From an uncultured Pelagibacteraceae bacterium (GTDB taxonomy: Bacteria > Pseudomonadota > Alphaproteobacteria > Pelagibacterales > Pelagibacteraceae), in the NCBI GenBank assembly GCA_902610975.1, contig CACLXL010000005.1:33258-97257 (forward strand): DNA of 64,000 nt, written 5' to 3'. Shown here in pieces: positions 59,548 to 64,000 of the stretch; position 1 is the stretch's first letter; every line of letters starts with the position of its first letter. Under the pieces are notes generated by a model, which was not told the DNA's origin, did not search any database, and saw only the letters and a program-made list of their open reading frames with translations. The translations under genes and the position numbers were made by a program.

Positions 59548-60090
59548 TTTTTTAAATTCGCTCGTTTCCAGATCTAAAACTCTTTTAGATAATTCAAAAC
59601 TGAATCCACCTCTTGCTAAAATTCCCATATCTTTTTTATAAAATAATTCACGATTACTTTCTGGTCTTAAAGGACCTATTCTTCTTCTTTTACAAAGTTT
59701 TAAGGCAGATACGAAGTCGGGCTCGATTTGATTTTCTTTTATCTTCTCAATGCTCTGTTCAACATATTTATCGTCTATACCTTTACTTTTAAGTGATTGA
59801 TTAATTTTATTTAAAGAATAACCTCGGCGTAAATACATTCTGGCTTTCGAGTCTGAATACATTTCATCATTTAAAAGTTTATTTTTTTCTAAATTTGTAA
59901 CTATTTGATCAATTATTGAAGACACCTCTTTTTTGGATTTAGTGCCCTTAATTTTCAACAAATATTTTTTTAGTAGATAAACTTTGAGCTGTTGTTTTGA
60001 TGGATTATATTTTTCAAGATAAGAGTAAGCTATATCTTTTAAATTAGTTGTCAGATCTTCAAAATCACTTTTATTTGATGTGGGATTCAT
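59530..60090 (-). CDS. recX: RecX-family regulatory protein
   Basis: A 186-residue helical protein. DIAYSYLEKYNPSKQQLKVYLLKKYL, LLNDEMYSDSKARMYLRRGYSLNKINQSLKSKGI and SALKLCKRRRIGPL follow the RecX three-repeat pattern. RecX limits RecA filament growth. No recA gene is adjacent. The gene is divergent from the ABA4-like gene, 25 bases apart. Confidence 0.85.
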   Translation of the reverse strand: MNPTSNKSDFEDLTTNLKDIAYSYLEKYNPSKQQLKVYLLKKYLLKIKGTKSKKEVSSIIDQIVTNLEKNKLLNDEMYSDSKARMYLRRGYSLNKINQSLKSKGIDDKYVEQSIEKIKENQIEPDFVSALKLCKRRRIGPLRPESNRELFYKKDMGILARGGFSFELSKRVLDLETSEFKKLIKII

Positions 60091-60115
60091 TATTTTAATA
60101 TACTATATTATTTTT

Positions 60116-60586
60116 ATGTTTAATAATCTATTGGCTTACGTAACTGTAGAAAATATTTATTTAGCTGCTAACTGGGGAGTAATACCTTTTTGGCTGTTAT
60201 TAATTTTTGTACCAAATCATGGGTTCACGAACTTTTTCACCCAATCTATTATCGCCCCTTTGCTTTTGGCTATTGGTTATATTTATTTGACTTTTAATCT
60301 TTATTTAGAAGAAAATATTTTTGATGGTTTTGAATTATATAGTGGATTAGATGGCCTGTACTCAATGTTTGCTAATGAAATTTTGTTACTAGTTTTTTGG
60401 CTACATTTTCTCTCAATAAGTTTATTTGCAGGTGCATGGATAGTGAGAGATGCTAGGAAGTTTTTAATACCTAAAATTATTACTATTCCTTCGCTGGTTT
60501 TAACTTATTTTTCAGGGCCAGTAGGATTAGTGGTCTACTGGTTTATAAGAATTTTCTTTGCTAAAAAAATCAGCTTTAATGATTAA
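60116..60586 (+). CDS. ABA4-like (DUF4281) membrane protein
   Basis: A 156-residue membrane protein with about four hydrophobic segments. AANWGVIPFWLLLIFVPNHGFT, GLDGLYSMFANEILLLVFWLHFLSISLFAGAWIVRDARKF and TIPSLVLTYFSGPVGLVVYWFIR match DUF4281, the family of plant ABA4 (neoxanthin synthesis) and many bacterial proteins. The ATG at 60116 fits the family; a TTG 12 codons upstream overlaps recX. Its role outside plants is not defined. Its stop overlaps the next gene start by eight bases. Confidence 0.82.
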   Translation: MFNNLLAYVTVENIYLAANWGVIPFWLLLIFVPNHGFTNFFTQSIIAPLLLAIGYIYLTFNLYLEENIFDGFELYSGLDGLYSMFANEILLLVFWLHFLSISLFAGAWIVRDARKFLIPKIITIPSLVLTYFSGPVGLVVYWFIRIFFAKKISFND

Positions 60587-61166
60587 ACCATTTGATTTTT
60601 ATTTTGACTTCGTGAGTCCTTATTCTTTTCTTGCTCATAAAGAATTAAGAAAAATTGAGCATAAATTATCAATAAAAATTCGATACAAGCCGATTCTTTT
60701 AGGTGGTTTACATAATTTACATGGAATAAAAGCTCCAGCTTTTATTCCAGCAAAAGCAAAACATATGATACGCGATTGTAAATTAATTGCAGAAAGAAAT
60801 AATGTGAAATTTAAATTTAACTCTTATTTTCCAATAAGAAGTTTAAATCTAATGCGTGGTGTTTTTGTAGCGGAAGAAGATAATTTTAAAAGTTATTACA
60901 TAGATAATATCTTTGATGCTATCTGGCAAGACGGTCTGAACATGAATGATGACAACATTATTCAAAAAATTTTAAAGAACCTAAATGTGAATCCAAAAAC
61001 TTTTGCTTTAAGAGCAACTTCATCATCTATTAAAGAATCTCTAAAAAAAAGAACAAGTGAAGCTTATGAAAAAGGTGTTTTTGGAGCTCCAACTTTTGTT
61101 TCAAATAATAAAATATTTTGGGGCCAGGATAGAATTGAATTCGTGTTAAAGGAAGCAAGTAAATAA
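60579..61166 (+). CDS. 2-Hydroxychromene-2-carboxylate isomerase-like (DsbA fold) protein
   Basis: A 195-residue DsbA-fold protein. FDFYFDFVSPYSFLAHKEL has a Ser at the place where HCCA isomerase holds its glutathione-activating serine, with no CxxC. RSLNLMRGVFVAEEDNF and KGVFGAPTFVSNNKIFWGQDRIEFV are other typical blocks. It is probably glutathione-dependent; the physiological substrate is unknown. ATG 60579 overlaps the ABA4-like stop by eight bases and is preferred to a longer frame. Confidence 0.85.
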   Translation: MIKPFDFYFDFVSPYSFLAHKELRKIEHKLSIKIRYKPILLGGLHNLHGIKAPAFIPAKAKHMIRDCKLIAERNNVKFKFNSYFPIRSLNLMRGVFVAEEDNFKSYYIDNIFDAIWQDGLNMNDDNIIQKILKNLNVNPKTFALRATSSSIKESLKKRTSEAYEKGVFGAPTFVSNNKIFWGQDRIEFVLKEASK

Positions 61167-61168
61167 AA

Positions 61169-61567
61169 TTATTTTTTATCTTTCTTAATAACTTTAAGCC
61201 CTGCATTTTTTAGTGCTTCAAACCCGCCGTTAGCATTGGCTACATTTTTAAAACCCATATCTACCAAGGCTTTGGTAGCCAAAGCAGATCTAAAACCCAT
61301 CGCGCAGAAAAAAACCATCTTTTTTGAATCATTGATTTTATTTTCTTGATAGTAACTACTATTAGGATCAAGCCAGAATTCTAGCATTCCTCTTGGAATG
61401 TGTTTGGAATTTTCAATTGTTCCCTCTCTCCAAAGCTCTCTTATATCTCTTACATCTATTAGAGTGATTTCATTTTTTTCCATCAGTTTTTTTACTTCTT
61501 CCGGACTTAATATTTCAATAGATTTGTTGGCTTCTTCCACTAATTGTTGTGATGATTTAATGTTCAT
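61169..61567 (-). CDS. Rhodanese-like domain protein
   Basis: A 132-residue single rhodanese domain. ILSPEEVKKLMEKNEITLIDVRDIRELWREGTIENSKHIPRGML is the family N-terminus, and the active-site Cys is in VFFCAMGFRSALATKAL near residue 90, with loop CAMGFRS. The ATG at 61567 is chosen because the longer frame adds only a hydrophobic piece overlapping the next gene. It is a possible sulfur-carrier or sulfurtransferase protein. Its stop is two bases from the convergent isomerase gene. Confidence 0.85.
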   Translation of the reverse strand: MNIKSSQQLVEEANKSIEILSPEEVKKLMEKNEITLIDVRDIRELWREGTIENSKHIPRGMLEFWLDPNSSYYQENKINDSKKMVFFCAMGFRSALATKALVDMGFKNVANANGGFEALKNAGLKVIKKDKK

Positions 61568-61605
61568 AGAAGTAGAATATAAACTAATATATATATTTGA
61601 CCAGA

Positions 61606-62619
61606 ATGAAAAAAATAGAAAATACAAAAAAAACAAATGTATTTAAAAAAATATTTATTAAAATTTGCAGAATTATTGGATTTGAAATTATTGATCAATC
61701 TAATTTCAGCTCTCCAACATTAGGAAAAGAGTTAAATGATACTCTCAGCATTCAAGGAAAAAAGTCAATTACTATACCTCTAGGTCAAATCAATATTAAA
61801 AGGAAAGTTCAGTCACTTAAAATCATAGTTCGTACTTGTACATCTGAACTAATTATGGATCAAAATAAGAGGAGGATTTTCAATAGTGAGAAAAATGAAT
61901 ATACCTTTAGAACATTAAGATCGTTAATCAAGGCAACTCAAAAAGCTAAAGAGAAATTTAAAGAAATTAATTTTGAATTAATTGTGACTGATACGAACTC
62001 ACCTGAGGAGGATTTAAAAATTATTGAAGAAATTTTAAAGGAGTCACAAATTAATACTAAAGTTATTTCGATAAACTTAAATGAATACAAAGATAAAATT
62101 AAAGACGGTTACTCAAAAGCTAAATTTTCAAATATGGCCAATTTCTATAATTCTCTTCTGATAGCAAAAAATGAAGAGGCAGATCTAATTTATTTTGTAG
62201 AAGATGATTATTTACATTCAATAAATTCTATAGTTGAAATGATTTTTAGTTATGAAAAATTTTATTCTTTATTTTCTCAAGATATCATTTTATTACCTTC
62301 TGATTATCCTTATTTATACACAAAAGATGAAGATACTAAGGTTTATCTAGGAGAAAAAAATCATTGGAGATTAGTTTCAGAAAGTCTAGTCACCTTTATG
62401 ACTAATAAAAAATTAATTGAGAAATATTTTTCAGAACTAGAAAAAATGGGCTTAGAATGGACAGATCCTTGGGAAAAACCCCTTCACAATATTTATAAAT
62501 CTCATCCATGCTTGTCTCCTATTCCCTCTTTGGCTGTTCACTGTGCAAATATCAATTCAATATTTGGAGTTTCGCCTTTTATAAATTTAAAAAAACTTTG
62601 GAATGACAATGAAAATTAA
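61606..62619 (+). CDS. Putative glycosyltransferase of unknown family
   Basis: A 337-residue soluble protein. FELIVTDTNSPEEDLKIIEEILKES and later EEADLIYFVEDDYLHSINSIVEMIFSYEKFY have a GT-A look, with EDDY as a DxD-like metal and donor site near residue 207. LLPSDYPYLYTK follows, then HWRLVSESLVTFMTNKK and the C-terminal WEKPLHNIYKSHPCLSPIPSLAVHC. I cannot name the family. The ATG 61606 follows a GTG three codons earlier. It is divergent from the rhodanese gene and overlaps bcp by 17 bases. Confidence 0.6.
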   Translation: MKKIENTKKTNVFKKIFIKICRIIGFEIIDQSNFSSPTLGKELNDTLSIQGKKSITIPLGQINIKRKVQSLKIIVRTCTSELIMDQNKRRIFNSEKNEYTFRTLRSLIKATQKAKEKFKEINFELIVTDTNSPEEDLKIIEEILKESQINTKVISINLNEYKDKIKDGYSKAKFSNMANFYNSLLIAKNEEADLIYFVEDDYLHSINSIVEMIFSYEKFYSLFSQDIILLPSDYPYLYTKDEDTKVYLGEKNHWRLVSESLVTFMTNKKLIEKYFSELEKMGLEWTDPWEKPLHNIYKSHPCLSPIPSLAVHCANINSIFGVSPFINLKKLWNDNEN

Positions 62620-63070
62620 AGAAAATAAAAAAGCACCTTTATTTAAGCTTTTCGGAACAAGAAATACTAGATTTGATCTAAAAAAAATAAAAAGTAAATT
62701 AGTAGTATATTTTTATCCTAAAGATGACACACCAGGATGCACTCTTGAAACCAAGGATTTTTCAAAATTTTATAAAAAATTTAAAAAAATAAAATGTGAA
62801 GTTATTGGAATTTCAAAAGACAGTATTGAAAGTCATGAAAAATTTAAAAAGAAATACAAGGTTCCATTTGAACTCCTTTCAGATCCAAATGTGAAATCTC
62901 AAAAAAAATATGGTGTTTGGGGAATGAAGTCTTTTATGGGTAAAAAATTTCTTGGAACAATCAGAACAACTATATTCATAGATAAAGGGAAAGTTAAAAA
63001 AATTTGGTCAAATGTAAGAGTAAAAGATCATGCTAAAGAAGTGTTTAATTTTGTTTGTTCTAATAAATAA
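62603..63070 (+). CDS. bcp: Thioredoxin-dependent peroxiredoxin, BCP type
   Basis: A 155-residue peroxiredoxin. YFYPKDDTPGCTLETKDFSKF near residue 40 holds the peroxidatic Cys with the preceding Thr and Pro; the BCP form has a second Cys five residues later, which is absent here (CTLETK), so it would be a 1-Cys or atypical form using an external thiol. RTTIFIDKGKVKKIW supplies the conserved Arg. An ATG two codons downstream (62609) is an alternative start. It reduces hydrogen peroxide and organic peroxides. Confidence 0.9.
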   Translation: MTMKIKENKKAPLFKLFGTRNTRFDLKKIKSKLVVYFYPKDDTPGCTLETKDFSKFYKKFKKIKCEVIGISKDSIESHEKFKKKYKVPFELLSDPNVKSQKKYGVWGMKSFMGKKFLGTIRTTIFIDKGKVKKIWSNVRVKDHAKEVFNFVCSNK

Positions 63071-63199
63071 ATGATGCTCCATCAAATAAAATATCATTCA
63101 AAAGAGAGCGAATTAAGCTATGTTTTGCAACGCATTTGTCGATACACTCTTTTTGGTCGTTTAACCGATTTCAAGTATAAAATTACTCACATCCATTAA
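63071..63199 (+). CDS. Possible 42-residue protein in the bcp-amt gap
   Basis: A frame opens with ATG on the base after the bcp stop and runs 42 codons, MMLHQIKYHSKESELSYVLQ then RICRYTLFGRLTDFKYKITHIH. The composition (CGC, CGA, CGT arginine codons) differs from neighbours, and no family is recognised. The exact abutment favours coupling, but chance is possible. The rest of the 346-base gap (63200-63339) shows no further gene, only AT-rich sequence before the amt terminator. Confidence 0.25.
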   Translation: MMLHQIKYHSKESELSYVLQRICRYTLFGRLTDFKYKITHIH

Positions 63200-63339
63200 A
63201 GCTTTTAAATCTAAAACCAAATAAGATCTATATCATTTGAAATATGACGAACTTTTAGAGAAATTTTTACAAATTTAAATTTTGATGGACTATAAAGTAT
63301 AGCAAAAATACAACCTGAAAAAAAATCTAATGATTTTCT

Positions 63340-63373
63340 AAAAAAAAAGGCCCGAAGGGGGTCTCCGGGCCTT
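63340..63373 (-). terminator. Rho-independent terminator of amt
   Basis: On the minus strand GGCCCG and CGGGCC pair around an 11-base loop and are followed by at least nine Ts (63340-63348 on the plus strand read as A). It begins 43 bases beyond the amt stop. This is the clearest intrinsic terminator in the window. Confidence 0.9.
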
Positions 63374-63416
63374 GATATTTCTCCAACTAACGAGGGAGGA
63401 GATAAGCTAAATTGTT

Positions 63417-64000
63417 TTAGTCTCTTATACCGTAAGCTATTACACCAACTTCTGCTTTGTCAGTTCCTAGTCTTTCAGCTTCTTTACTTATTCTTAATCC
63501 AATTGTATTTTTAATAATTTGGAAAACAATAAACGAGACTATGAATACGAATACCACTACTGAGATTGTTCCTAGGAATTGTGCTCCAAAAGTAACATCA
63601 CTGTTTGTTAATGGCACTGCTAATGTACCCCATACCCCAGCTACTAAGTGTGCTGGTATGGCACCAACTACGTCGTCAATTTTCATTTTGAACAATAATT
63701 TTACTGAGAAGTACATTAATACTCCTGCTATTGCTCCAATAAAGATTGCAGCTAACGGACTTGGTGTTAATGGTTCTGCCGTAATACCTACTAAACCGGC
63801 TATCGCGCCGTTAAGCATCATTACTACGTCAGTTTTACCACCAATTAATCTTGATACTGTTGCAGCAGCTAATACACCGCCACCTGCAGCTAAGTTCGTA
63901 TTGATATAAATTGTTGCGACTGATGAAACGTCTTCTAACGTACCAGAAGCTAATTGAGATCCACCATTAAATCCGAACCAACCTAGCCATAGTATAAATA
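63417..64000 (-). CDS. amt: Ammonium transporter, 5' part cut by the window edge
   Basis: The frame is open from the right edge to a stop at 63417, giving about 194 C-terminal residues. WLGWFGFNGGSQLASG, NTNLAAGGGVLAA, MLNGAIAGLVGITA and IPAHLVAGVWGTLAVPL are typical of Amt/MEP/Rh channels; the His in IPAHLVAG lies at the conserved twin-His position of the pore. The C-terminal tail ERLGTDKAEVGVIAYGIRD, with its Asp and Gly-rich end, binds GlnK in the family. It ends in a strong terminator. Start and N-terminal helices lie outside the window. Confidence 0.93.
   Translation of the reverse strand, partial: FILWLGWFGFNGGSQLASGTLEDVSSVATIYINTNLAAGGGVLAAATVSRLIGGKTDVVMMLNGAIAGLVGITAEPLTPSPLAAIFIGAIAGVLMYFSVKLLFKMKIDDVVGAIPAHLVAGVWGTLAVPLTNSDVTFGAQFLGTISVVVFVFIVSFIVFQIIKNTIGLRISKEAERLGTDKAEVGVIAYGIRD

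Overview
The window is a gene-dense, very AT-rich bacterial chromosome segment. Short or overlapping gene junctions, minimal regulation and the gene content fit a streamlined marine alphaproteobacterium of the SAR11 clade (Candidatus Pelagibacterales). That placement is inferred from composition and gene families, not from a phylogeny. I see no insertion sequence, prophage, integrase, CRISPR array or clear pseudogene. One tRNA gene (Met, CAT) and one probable structured non-coding RNA are present. Both window edges cut genes: a carbonic anhydrase-like gene at the left and an ammonium transporter (amt) at the right.

Layout. 1-4191: carbonic anhydrase-like gene, glmS, a GlmU reduced to its acetyltransferase half, gph and a LysE-type exporter. 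4235-7327: methylcitrate genes prpB and prpC, then a homocysteine methyltransferase. 7319-10200: glycine betaine/proline uptake with two tandem binding proteins and one permease but no ATPase gene. 10285-13350: a complete zinc regulon (zur, znuB, znuC, znuA) around a two-site Zur operator. 13356-15626: a circularly permuted ATP-grasp protein and an Anbu-type proteasome homologue. 15630-18658: nrdAB behind paired NrdR boxes. 18764-29572: mixed housekeeping and envelope genes (phosphohexomutase, dusA, rpoZ, transporters, a secreted polysaccharide-lyase-like protein, glycosyltransferases).

29573-36151 is a coherent polyamine and methylthioadenosine (MTA) salvage block. A fused SpeD-SpeE protein should make MTA, mtnP cleaves it, mtnA and a class II aldolase process the methylthioribose part, and apt recovers the adenine. 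A tautomerase, an exported hydrolase and a Nit-type amidase are packed in the same operon. 36148-43639 is a surface-glycan island (rfbA, rfbB, epimerases, aminotransferase, acyltransferase, glycosyltransferases) that stops at the tRNA-Met gene.

46171-48851 is the least explained part: eight tightly packed minus-strand genes, six of which look like small ferredoxin-like (dimeric alpha/beta barrel) proteins of the GYD, ABM, DUF1330 and related types. They are joined by a four-helix membrane protein and a small secreted protein, and several have strong ribosome binding sites. 48938-64000 carries enoyl-CoA hydratase, a TerC-family protein, an M23 peptidase, two TSUP transporters, a CADD-like protein that may make p-aminobenzoate from its own tyrosine, metC, a 27-residue very basic peptide gene, the candidate RNA, mnmA, cysQ with two tiny overlapping neighbours, recX, an ABA4-like protein, a peroxiredoxin and the 3' part of amt.
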